NCBI RefSeq assembly: GCF_001591025.1
Contig: NZ_BCTZ01000001.1
Coordinates: 186,001 to 250,000 of the forward strand
Source: Sphingomonas soli NBRC 100801
GTDB lineage: Bacteria > Pseudomonadota > Alphaproteobacteria > Sphingomonadales > Sphingomonadaceae
Direction of reading: 5' to 3'
Length of the DNA: 64,000 nucleotides
Shown here: in pieces, positions 17,527 to 25,435 of the stretch
Numbering within the stretch: the first letter of the stretch is position 1
Layout of the letters: each line of letters opens with the position of its first letter
Translations under genes and position numbers: made by a program
Notes under the pieces: model-generated
Database searches by the model: none
Seen by the model: only the letters and a program-made list of their open reading frames with translations
What the model was told of the DNA's origin: nothing

Positions 17527-18443
17527 GCGGCGGAGGGTCCTTCAGGTTCGGAGAGCAGATCGGTGCGGAGACGGGCGGCGGCAACCCGCTCCCCCGGGGC
17601 GGGCGGCAGGTGCGGCGGGCCGGCGAAGCATTGTGCAATCGCCATCCAATCCTGCGCGACCGCCCCGGTGACAGAGAGCCCGGTATCGGCGATATTGCGC
17701 ACCTGCGTGATGACGCGGCAGAACTCCACGGCGGAACCACTGACGACATCGTCCTGGTTGTCAGCATGGAAAACCCATTCGGTGCCCGATGGCGCAGCGA
17801 GCCGAACCTGGGGCGCGCGTTCGGGCAGCAGCATGCCCCGATTGCGGAAGGTGAAGCTGAACGTATTGACCCCGAGGATCGCCACAGCTTCGATCCCGTC
17901 GGTTTCGCAGCGGTCCACGCCGACCAGATCATAGATCGCCTGACCGTGCGCCCATTGCTCCATCAGCCGCGCCGACAAAAGCGAGCGTGCGCTCATCGAG
18001 ACGCCCGCCCAGGGCACGCGCTCTGCCAGATCGACGGTGAGGAACAGATCTACTGTGCGCGCGAGATTATCGAACCAGGCATCGACCAGCACCGGACCGG
18101 CGGCATGATTGGCGAAGGCCTGTTCCCGCGCGCGCCGCTCTTCGGCAGACAGGTCACGCGCGCCGCGCATCATCGCCTCAAGCGCCTGTGGGTCGGTGAT
18201 CGAGAGCCGTGCGGCCTCATTTCCGCGCAGCAGATGGCGAAGGATATCGTTGGCGGTCCAGCCCTTAAACCCGGTGGGTTCGGTGAAGGCCGCAGGGGTG
18301 AGCCGGTCGAGCAAGGTTCGTAGCTGGACCGCATCTGCGAGCAGATCCAGCGCGCCGCGATTGCTCGCGCGGACCTCGCCTAGTGACTCCTGTCTCGCAG
18401 TCTCGGCCAACCTTCCTCTCTCCACCCAGGTGCACGGCACCAT
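17523..18443 (-). CDS. TIGR03084-like protein (MDMPI-N/DinB-like fold)
   Basis: The protein of about 300 residues fits the TIGR03084 family. The N-terminal half is a DinB/mycothiol-dependent maleylpyruvate isomerase-like four-helix domain (GWTANDILRHLLRGNEAA with the metal-type His, later MEQWAHGQAI). The C-terminal half resembles the wyosine-base-formation domain. It is a family of unknown biochemical role, often found beside CoA-transferases and dehydrogenases. The ATG at 18443 leaves only 45 bases to the divergent LysR start; an in-frame TTG at 18410 with GAGAGAGG upstream is an equally good start and leaves more room for a promoter. It is the first gene of a coupled three-gene operon. Confidence 0.82.
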   Translation of the reverse strand: MVPCTWVERGRLAETARQESLGEVRASNRGALDLLADAVQLRTLLDRLTPAAFTEPTGFKGWTANDILRHLLRGNEAARLSITDPQALEAMMRGARDLSAEERRAREQAFANHAAGPVLVDAWFDNLARTVDLFLTVDLAERVPWAGVSMSARSLLSARLMEQWAHGQAIYDLVGVDRCETDGIEAVAILGVNTFSFTFRNRGMLLPERAPQVRLAAPSGTEWVFHADNQDDVVSGSAVEFCRVITQVRNIADTGLSVTGAVAQDWMAIAQCFAGPPHLPPAPGERVAAARLRTDLLSEPEGPSAA

Positions 18444-18475
18444 TGTTATGTGATGAAACTAGCGGCGGCGTCTGA

Positions 18476-18481
18476 TATAAT
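18476..18481 (+). promoter_or_regulatory. Consensus -10 box (TATAAT) ahead of the LysR gene
   Basis: TATAAT is a perfect -10 hexamer, a rare sight in this GC-rich DNA. It ends seven bases before the ATG at 18489. If used, transcription would start at or next to the start codon, giving a leaderless or nearly leaderless mRNA. No good -35 hexamer is visible at 17 bases upstream. Confidence 0.35.
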
Positions 18482-18488
18482 CCAATGC

Positions 18489-19427
18489 ATGAGTAGCATG
18501 CTCGATATTCTCACAGCGAATGTTCGCAAGCTCGACATCGGTACGCTAATTGCGCTCCAGAAGCTGCTGACCGAACGCAATCTCAGCCGCGTCGCGCGCG
18601 AGATGGGGCTGTCGCAGCCCGCGATGAGTCACACGCTGGCGCGCCTGCGCAGGATCTTCGACGATCCGCTGCTGGTGCGGGACGGCGGCGGTTTCGCGCT
18701 TACCGCGCAGGGCGAAGCGCTGCGGCTGCGCCTCGATCTCGCGCTTCCGGCGATGGTCGACCTGTTCCGCACCGGCGAGTTCGATCCCGAACGATCGAAT
18801 GCGGTGTTGAAGCTCGCGATCACCGATCATGCCGGGCAGGTGCTGCTGCCGGACATCGCGGCCACTCTGCGCGAGCGCGCTCCGAACATACGGCTGTCCG
18901 TCGCGGTCATCCCGAACCGGCAGACCGACCTCGCCTATCTGGATGCCGACCAGTACGACATGCGGATCGGATGGCTGCGCTCGCTACCGGGCGCGTGGCA
19001 CCGGCGAAAGCTCCTCGACGACCGGATCGTTGTGATCGGGGCGAAGGATCATCCCGATCTACAGGACAAGCTGACGCTCGAACGGTTCCTCGAACTGGAT
19101 CATATCGGGCTGGAAAGCGAGCGGCCGATCTACCCGAACCTGATCGACAGCTATCTGGCGGCCAAAGGCTTCGAGCGGCATGTCGCCATGCGCATCTCGC
19201 ATTTCTCGATCGTGCCGACGATCGTCGCAAAAACGCGGATGGTCGCGATGTTTCCAGAGCGTCTGGCGAACACCTTTCTCGATTCGATCAGGATCGCCGA
19301 CACGCCGCTCGATTTCCCTTCGCACGATTTATCACTGGCGTGGCATCCGCGCGTTCATACATCGCGCGAGAGCATCTGGTTGCGCGGCCTGATCGTCGAG
19401 TGCGCCCGCGCCCATCGCGGCGACTAA
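18489..19427 (+). CDS. LysR-family transcriptional regulator (NodD-like class)
   Basis: The 312-residue regulator has its winged HTH at about residues 15-75 (RNLSRVAREMGLSQPAMSHT, then RRIFDDPLLVRDGGGF), which is the NodD/SyrM subtype pattern. A periplasmic-binding-protein-like effector domain follows. It is divergent from the TIGR03084/CaiB operon and lies at the end of the glycyl-radical locus. It is the likely regulator of that operon and possibly of the 5.2 kb divergent promoter. A second possible start is ATG at 18498. Its stop overlaps the facing ExbD stop by four bases. Confidence 0.93.
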   Translation: MSSMLDILTANVRKLDIGTLIALQKLLTERNLSRVAREMGLSQPAMSHTLARLRRIFDDPLLVRDGGGFALTAQGEALRLRLDLALPAMVDLFRTGEFDPERSNAVLKLAITDHAGQVLLPDIAATLRERAPNIRLSVAVIPNRQTDLAYLDADQYDMRIGWLRSLPGAWHRRKLLDDRIVVIGAKDHPDLQDKLTLERFLELDHIGLESERPIYPNLIDSYLAAKGFERHVAMRISHFSIVPTIVAKTRMVAMFPERLANTFLDSIRIADTPLDFPSHDLSLAWHPRVHTSRESIWLRGLIVECARAHRGD

Positions 19428-19828
19428 TCGGGCAGGGGTTCGTGCCCGACAAAGCCCAGCCGGGTGATCCCCGCACGCTTGACGACGGCCAGCACGGCAT
19501 CGAACCGGGCGTATCGTGCGTCGGGATCGGTATGCATCTGAAGCACCGCCCCCGGGCGATCCCGGATCGCGGCCAGCGTGGCGGCCAGCATCTCGTCAGG
19601 GATTGCGCGACCGTCGAGCGACAACGCGCCGGCTTTGTCGATATGCAAAAGATGCGGTTCCTCAAGCGCCGCCTTTGGCGGCCCGTTTGGCAGGTCCAGC
19701 GGGAGCTTGTGGGTGGCAACGGGCAGGCTGAGAAGCATGATCACGAGGAGCACCAGCATGACATCGATGAACGGCGTCACGTTGAGTGTCTTGAAGTAGG
19801 TGGGTTCGGAAGTGCCCACATTCGCCAT
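19424..19828 (-). CDS. exbD: ExbD/TolR-family biopolymer transport protein
   Basis: The 134-residue protein has the ExbD plan: a short cytoplasmic N-terminus, one membrane helix with the conserved Asp (LNVTPFIDVMLVLLVIML), and a periplasmic domain ending VKRAGITRLGFVGHEPLPD. The Asp in PFIDV carries protons for energising TonB-type transport. The start at 19828 follows AGGAGAG; a longer frame to 19861 is rejected. No ExbB or TonB gene lies beside it, so it is an orphan relative to the usual exbBD pair and must use an ExbB made elsewhere. Confidence 0.92.
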   Translation of the reverse strand: MANVGTSEPTYFKTLNVTPFIDVMLVLLVIMLLSLPVATHKLPLDLPNGPPKAALEEPHLLHIDKAGALSLDGRAIPDEMLAATLAAIRDRPGAVLQMHTDPDARYARFDAVLAVVKRAGITRLGFVGHEPLPD

Positions 19829-19946
19829 GACATCTCTCCTCATCGTGTGATGATGCAACATATCATTTAATTCCGGTCACGCAACAGACGAGCGGGCCGC
19901 GTCTATGAAGGCGCGCGGGGTACTTTGGCGCTTGCGCTCGCGGCGA

Positions 19947-20909
19947 ATGACGGCACACTCGATCGCACTGAGCAGGGAGCGCGGCGAATTGCAGATCGGT
20001 GAAGGTGCGGCGGTCCTGGAGGTCGCGGGACTGAGCAAGACCTATGGACGCGGCGGCGTGCGCGCGGTGCAGGACGTGTCGCTGACCGTGCGCGCGGGCG
20101 AGGTCTATGGCTTTCTGGGTGCGAACGGCGCGGGCAAGAGCACGACGATCCGGATGCTGTTGGGGCTGATCACGCCGACATCCGGCGCGATCCGCCTGTT
20201 CGGTGAGGACTTCCACATCGGCCAGCCGCTGCGGCGCGTGGGCTCGCTGGTTGATGGCGGGGCATTCTATCCGTTCCTTTCGGGGCGGCGGAATCTGGAA
20301 GTACTTGCCCGAACCGAAGGGCAAAATGACGATCGCATCGAGGGGCTGCTCGCGCAGGTCGGGCTCACGCGGGACGCGCATCGCAAGGTGAAAGGTTATT
20401 CGACTGGCATGCGCCAGCGGCTGGGCGTCGCGGCGGCATTGCTCAACAACCCCGACCTGATCATCCTCGACGAGCCGGCAAACGGTCTTGACGCGGCAGG
20501 CATCCAGGAGATGCGCGCGCTGATCCGCGGACTCGTGGCCGACGGGACGAAATCGGTGTTCCTTTCCAGCCACTTGCTCAACGAAGTGCAGCAGCTTTGC
20601 GACCGGGTGGCGATCATCGATCGCGGCATGCTGATCCGCGAGGCGACCGTGACGGAATTGCTCCACGAAGAAACCAGCCTGCGGATCGTGGCCACGCCAC
20701 AGGAACAGGCGCAGACAGTGCTTTCGGCAAGCTGGCCGTGCGAAATCGCGGGGCAGGGGCTGCTGGTGCGTGCGGAGGCCAAGGACGCGCCCGATATCCT
20801 GCGCAGGCTGGTGGCGGCTCAAATCGAAGTGTTCAGCATGGCGCCGACCCAACGCTCGCTGGAGGAAGTCTTCCTTGCGATCACCAACAAGGAGGCGGCC
20901 GATGCGTAA
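19947..20909 (+). CDS. ABC transporter ATP-binding protein
   Basis: The 320-residue protein has all ABC ATPase motifs: Walker A GANGAGKST, the signature as YSTGMRQR, Walker B LIILDEP, and the H-loop in LSSHLL. The C-terminal extension (about 80 residues ending SLEEVFLAITNKEA) is typical of ATPases paired with ABC-2 exporters such as the bacitracin/NatA type. The stop overlaps the permease start by eight bases. The start is uncertain: ATG at 19947 or the in-frame ATG at 19905. The substrate is not evident. Confidence 0.93.
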   Translation: MTAHSIALSRERGELQIGEGAAVLEVAGLSKTYGRGGVRAVQDVSLTVRAGEVYGFLGANGAGKSTTIRMLLGLITPTSGAIRLFGEDFHIGQPLRRVGSLVDGGAFYPFLSGRRNLEVLARTEGQNDDRIEGLLAQVGLTRDAHRKVKGYSTGMRQRLGVAAALLNNPDLIILDEPANGLDAAGIQEMRALIRGLVADGTKSVFLSSHLLNEVQQLCDRVAIIDRGMLIREATVTELLHEETSLRIVATPQEQAQTVLSASWPCEIAGQGLLVRAEAKDAPDILRRLVAAQIEVFSMAPTQRSLEEVFLAITNKEAADA

Positions 20910-21756
20910 TCTGATCGCAGCCGAAAAGCGCAAGCTGCTGCCGCACAAGGCGACCTGGCTGCTCGTCTGGGTCTACCCGATCGTTATCACCGTGGCGCTG
21001 ATCATCGGCCTGCTCTCTAAGCTGTGGGGCGCTCCCGCCCCAGCGGACGACCCTGTGACGGCCGCGGCATGGATCGCGGATACGGCCTTCGTCTGGCACA
21101 TCCCGTCAATGGCGTTGTTCCGCTATTTGATCGGCGCCTATTTTGCAGTGGTGTTCGCCGGCGAATATGGCTGGAACACCTGGAAGCTGGTGGTGCCGCA
21201 CGCGGCGCGATGGAAGCTGCTGACCGCCAAATATCTGGTCGCGACAGGCTTCCTCTATCTCGCCTGGTTCCTCGCCGCTTTAGCCACGGTGCTCGTGACG
21301 CTGGTGCGGGCGGGCCTGCTGCCCGAGCCGGTGCCCACAGACGTTACCGCGTTCGGCATCCTGAGCGGGCATTTCCAGATCCTGTCGCTCGGCATCATCC
21401 CGGTGGTGCTCACCGCGCTTTATGCGAGCCTGGCGGCGATCCTTACGCGATCGACCCTGGCTTCGTGCATCATCACCATCGTCGCGGTGACCATGGACGA
21501 TCTGTTCGGCAAGATCGTGCAGGCGCTGAGCGCCCTTGGGATGACCTGGCTGGCTGTGCCCTATCGCGTGCTTCCGGGCTATCATCTGGAGAACGTCGCG
21601 AACTGGGCGCAAAAGGGAGCGGCGTTTCAACTAAAGCTGATGGACGGTACGGTGATCGTCTATCCCCAGGCATTTTCGTTCGCGGTGCTCGCCGCGTGGA
21701 TCCTGGGGCTGGGGCTGATCACATTCGTTAGCTTCCGGCGGCAGGACATCAACTAG
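20902..21756 (+). CDS. ABC-2 type transporter permease
   Basis: The 284-residue protein has six predicted membrane helices in the ABC-2 pattern: one early helix (WLLVWVYPIVITVALIIGLL), a cluster in the middle, and a last helix before SFRRQDIN. ATG at 20902 follows GGAGG by six bases. It overlaps the ATPase gene, so the two form one export unit. Homologues export lantibiotic-like peptides, lipids or ions. No dedicated regulator is directly attached, but an AraC-type gene follows 253 bases on. Confidence 0.88.
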   Translation: MRNLIAAEKRKLLPHKATWLLVWVYPIVITVALIIGLLSKLWGAPAPADDPVTAAAWIADTAFVWHIPSMALFRYLIGAYFAVVFAGEYGWNTWKLVVPHAARWKLLTAKYLVATGFLYLAWFLAALATVLVTLVRAGLLPEPVPTDVTAFGILSGHFQILSLGIIPVVLTALYASLAAILTRSTLASCIITIVAVTMDDLFGKIVQALSALGMTWLAVPYRVLPGYHLENVANWAQKGAAFQLKLMDGTVIVYPQAFSFAVLAAWILGLGLITFVSFRRQDIN

Positions 21757-21906
21757 GCTGTTAGTCGAGCGTTACCGCGTAGATTATTGGGAAATCAGAA
21801 TAGATCGCTGAAATTGTACAAATGAATGAGATGACGCAAAGCCATGCCTGAGCTATGGCGCTCTCCGGCCGGGGGGCTGGTTTTGGTCACGCACTGGGGG
21901 ATGATT

Positions 21907-21923
21907 GCATCCTGCCAGGATGC
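21907..21923. promoter_or_regulatory. Perfect 8-1-8 palindrome upstream of the AraC-type gene
   Basis: GCATCCTGCCAGGATGC is a perfect inverted repeat with a one-base centre. It lies in the 253-base gap between the permease and the AraC-type regulator, about 87 bases before the regulator start. It could be an operator or a small hairpin. Nothing else of note is visible in this gap. Confidence 0.35.
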
Positions 21924-22009
21924 GCCTTCGCACTGCACCCGGCAGCACCGAGTGGCGGAGTGTTTGAAACCTTGTCCCCAATCCCCAGTTTCCAAGCGAT
22001 AGCTGCGCG

Positions 22010-22951
22010 ATGATTGAGAGCGGCACGCACGCACCCGATGTGCCGCCGGCCGTCTTCGACGGTCCGCCCGGCACCGCTTTGCGGCTCGAACGCCCGGATC
22101 AGCGGATCGCCGACTATGTCAGCGAATATTACGTCCACGATTCCGACAACCCCAATCTGCTGGGCGCGATTGAATGGGCGATGCCGGGATCGGCCAATCT
22201 GCGCCTCTTCTTTGGCGATCGCCCCTATAATGTCTGGATGGCGTCGCGGGCCTTCAAGCCGGTGCCGGTCGCGGCGTTATATGGCCCGACGAGCCGTGCT
22301 TCGCGCTTCGAAACGTTCGGAGGGGCGACGGTGGGCATGAACATCACCGCGCCTGGTTGGGCGCGGTTGATCCGCAAGCCAGCGCATCAATTCCGCGACC
22401 GTATCGTCCCGATCGCCGAAGCGATCCCGGGCGATTTCAGCGCGCGGCTGTTCGCGGCGCTGGCGGCGTCGGACAAGGGGCCGGAAATAAAAGGGGTGCT
22501 CGATGCCTTCTTCCTTGAGGAATTGGGGCCGCCGAACCCGGACGAGCCGATGATCCGGCGGATCATGGCGCTTCTCGTCGACGAGACCGTCGATAGCCTC
22601 GCGGAAATCGCGGCAAAGGTGGATCTTACCGCGCAGCAATTGCGCACCTTGTCGCTGCGATATTTCGGCTTCCCGCCGAAGCGCCTGCTCCGCCGTGCGC
22701 GTTTCCTGCGCTCGTTGCTGAGAATGTACGCTGCGGGCGGGGAGGCGGATTACAGCCTGCGCTCACACAGCTATTTCGACGTCTCGCATTTCCTGCGCGA
22801 TGCCGAGGAATTTCTGGGCATGACGCCGCGGCGTTTCATGGCGATGCAGACGCCGTATTTGCGCCATCTGCTGACTGCGCGACAGGCGGTCTTCGGCGTG
22901 CCGACGCAGTCATTGCTCTCCATCGGGGAAGATCCGAGCACCTCCGAATAG
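22010..22951 (+). CDS. AraC-family transcriptional regulator
   Basis: The 313-residue protein has a non-conserved N-terminal sensor part and a C-terminal AraC-type double HTH (SLAEIAAKVDLTAQQLRTLSLRYFGFPPKRLLRRARF, then YFDVSHFLRDAEEFLGMTPRRFM). The second HTH keeps the FGxxPKR and GMTPRRF signatures. It is a single gene between the ABC exporter and the penicillin-acylase-type gene, and either may be its target. Confidence 0.9.
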   Translation: MIESGTHAPDVPPAVFDGPPGTALRLERPDQRIADYVSEYYVHDSDNPNLLGAIEWAMPGSANLRLFFGDRPYNVWMASRAFKPVPVAALYGPTSRASRFETFGGATVGMNITAPGWARLIRKPAHQFRDRIVPIAEAIPGDFSARLFAALAASDKGPEIKGVLDAFFLEELGPPNPDEPMIRRIMALLVDETVDSLAEIAAKVDLTAQQLRTLSLRYFGFPPKRLLRRARFLRSLLRMYAAGGEADYSLRSHSYFDVSHFLRDAEEFLGMTPRRFMAMQTPYLRHLLTARQAVFGVPTQSLLSIGEDPSTSE

Positions 22952-23027
22952 CGCCATAGCCTGCGCCTATGCCTGCCCAAGCGCTCGCAATGGCGCAATT
23001 TCCGCGCGACGCGGCTAGCGTGCTGCC

Positions 23028-25346
23028 ATGGCAAGGATGACTAGCCGGCGCGCATTTCTCCTCGGCAGTGCCGCGACCGCGATATTGGCGCCGGCAGCGC
23101 CTTTGCTGGCACAGCGGCGCGTGGCGGCGGGGCTATCGACAACGATCGAGATTCTCGATGATCCCTACGGCGTTCCGCACATCCGCGCGCGTTCGATTCC
23201 CGACGCCTATTTTGGGCAGGGCTATGTGGTCGCGCGCGACCGGATGTTTCAGATCGATCTGGCGCATCGCCGCGAGATGGGCCGGCTGGCCGAAGTGTTC
23301 GGGCCCGAATTCGCGGCGCATGACGCGGCGGCGCGGCTGTTTCACTATCAGGGCGACCTGGCGGCGGAGCTTGCGCGGATTCCGGCCCGATATGTGGAGT
23401 GCGCGCGCGCCTATGTCGCGGGGGTAAACGCGCGGATCGACGAAGTGATCGCTAATCCGGAATTGCTGCCGCTTGAGTATCGGATCCTGGGCATCCGCCC
23501 GATGCGCTGGGCGCTGCGCGATCTGATCGTGGCGCGCGGCGTTTCGGCGGGGAATGCAGACGACGAGGTCCGCCGCGCCCGGTTGGCTGCGATGGGGCTG
23601 CTGGAACTGGACCAACTCCGCGCGCCCCTGCGCCCGGCATGGGAATTGCGCGTGCCGGAAGGGCTGGACGCGGCGGCGGTTTCGGAAGCGGATCTTGGGG
23701 TGCTGCGTCTGGGCGGGTTGCCCTATGGCGCGATCATCCCCGACGCCGTCGAACGGGCGAATGCCGGAAGCAATGCCTGGACCGTGGGGCCGGAACGCAG
23801 CGCGACGGGCAGGCCGATCCTGGCCAACGACCCGCATCTGGGGATCGGCAGGTTCGGCCCTCGTCATGTCGTGCATCTAACCGCGCCGGGCCTCGACGTG
23901 ATGGGCGCAGGCGCGCCAGGCCTGCCAGGTATCATGCAGGGCCACACGGATCATTTTGCGTTCGGGAGGACAAACTTCCATATCGATCAGGAGGACTTGT
24001 TCGTCCTTGAGCTGAATCCAGAGGATCCGGAGCAATATCGGCACGAGGGAAGCTGGAAGCGCTTCGAACGGGTCGAGACGCTTATCGCCGTGAAGGGCGC
24101 GCAGCCGAAACAGGTCACATTGCGCTACGCGGTGCAGGGACCGGTGGTTTCGCACGCTCCGGCGAAGCGGCGGGCGACCGTGCTCGGCTCGATCGAGCTC
24201 CAGCCGGGCGCAAGCGGCGCCATTGCGATGATCGCGATCAACCTGGCGCGCGACTGGGATGACTTGCGAGAGGCGTTCGCCTTCCATCCGTCGCCGACCA
24301 ACTTCCATTATGCCGATATGGCGGGAAATCACGGCTGGCAGGTGATCGGGTTTTCGCCGGTGCGCCGGAAGGGGGACGGGCTGCTCCCGGTGCCGGGCGA
24401 CGGGCGGTATGACTGGACAGGGCTGCGCGATTATCGGGCGCTGCCGGGCGACTATAATCCGGCAAAGGGGTGGTTCGCCTCGGCCAACCAGAACAACCTT
24501 CCCGATGACTGGCCGCGCGACCGGATCCCGGCCTTCTCGTTCCGCGAACCCTATCGCTACGAACGGATCGCCGAGGTGCTGGCGGCGCAGCCAAAGCATA
24601 GCCTGGCGGACAGCGTCGCGCTCCAGCACGACACGCTCTCCGCGCCCGCACGCGCGCTGATCGCGCTGCTGCCCGGGCAGGGCGGCCCGGCGGCGGCGAT
24701 GCTGCGCGGCTGGGATGCACGGGTGGATGCCGGAAGCGGCGCGGCTGCGTTGTTCGAGCTGCTATGGGCCGATCTCAACGCGCGCACGACCGCCACGATC
24801 GTGCCCGAGCGTGCGCGAGGGCTGATTGGAAACATCGCCCCATCGGTGATGCTGGAGCTGCTGGAGCGGCCCGATGCCCGGCTGGGCCCGGACCCGGCAA
24901 AGGCGCGCGACGCGATGCTGGCGGCGTCGCTCTCGGCTGCGTGGAGCAGCGCGTCGGCGCGCATGGGACCCGATCCCGCCGGATGGCGCTGGGGGGCTTT
25001 GCACAGGGTTCGGCTGACGCATCCCCTTTCGAGCATCCCGGCGATCGCAGCGGCGTTTCCGGTGATTGAGGGCGCGGATTCGGGCGGTGACAGCTACACT
25101 GTCATGGCGCGCGGGATCAGCGGCTCGCAGGTCGGCAGCGGCGCGAGCTATCTGCAGGTGATCGATGTCGGCGCGTGGGACAATTCGGTGATGCTCAATC
25201 TGCCGGGCCAATCGAACGATCCGCGCTCGCCGCATTACCGCGATCAATATGAACCCTGGGCGCAGGGAAAGATGCTGCCGATGCTGTTCAGCCGCGCTGC
25301 GGTGGATGCGAAGGTCATCAGCCGCACGACGTTGCATCCGCGCTGA
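23028..25346 (+). CDS. Penicillin acylase family Ntn-hydrolase, Tat-exported
   Basis: The 772-residue precursor has a twin-arginine signal (SRRAFLLGSAATAILAPAAP) and the penicillin-acylase layout: alpha chain, spacer, then the beta chain starting at the catalytic Ser248 in AGSNAWTVGPERSATGRP. Cleavage before Ser248 would give the free N-terminal nucleophile. The LANDPHL motif after it and ANQNNLPDDWP later are also typical. Family members hydrolyse penicillins, cephalosporins or acyl-homoserine lactones. The choice cannot be made here, but nearby murein-related genes and an AraC regulator make either antibiotic/peptide or signal hydrolysis plausible. Confidence 0.92.
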   Translation: MARMTSRRAFLLGSAATAILAPAAPLLAQRRVAAGLSTTIEILDDPYGVPHIRARSIPDAYFGQGYVVARDRMFQIDLAHRREMGRLAEVFGPEFAAHDAAARLFHYQGDLAAELARIPARYVECARAYVAGVNARIDEVIANPELLPLEYRILGIRPMRWALRDLIVARGVSAGNADDEVRRARLAAMGLLELDQLRAPLRPAWELRVPEGLDAAAVSEADLGVLRLGGLPYGAIIPDAVERANAGSNAWTVGPERSATGRPILANDPHLGIGRFGPRHVVHLTAPGLDVMGAGAPGLPGIMQGHTDHFAFGRTNFHIDQEDLFVLELNPEDPEQYRHEGSWKRFERVETLIAVKGAQPKQVTLRYAVQGPVVSHAPAKRRATVLGSIELQPGASGAIAMIAINLARDWDDLREAFAFHPSPTNFHYADMAGNHGWQVIGFSPVRRKGDGLLPVPGDGRYDWTGLRDYRALPGDYNPAKGWFASANQNNLPDDWPRDRIPAFSFREPYRYERIAEVLAAQPKHSLADSVALQHDTLSAPARALIALLPGQGGPAAAMLRGWDARVDAGSGAAALFELLWADLNARTTATIVPERARGLIGNIAPSVMLELLERPDARLGPDPAKARDAMLAASLSAAWSSASARMGPDPAGWRWGALHRVRLTHPLSSIPAIAAAFPVIEGADSGGDSYTVMARGISGSQVGSGASYLQVIDVGAWDNSVMLNLPGQSNDPRSPHYRDQYEPWAQGKMLPMLFSRAAVDAKVISRTTLHPR

Positions 25347-25435
25347 AAGTTCAAGACCCCGGGCCGGAGGCGTATTGCGTCGATACTACAGTTGTGATGA
25401 TCTGCGCGCCTGATCTTACCTGAAGGATTCTCCCG

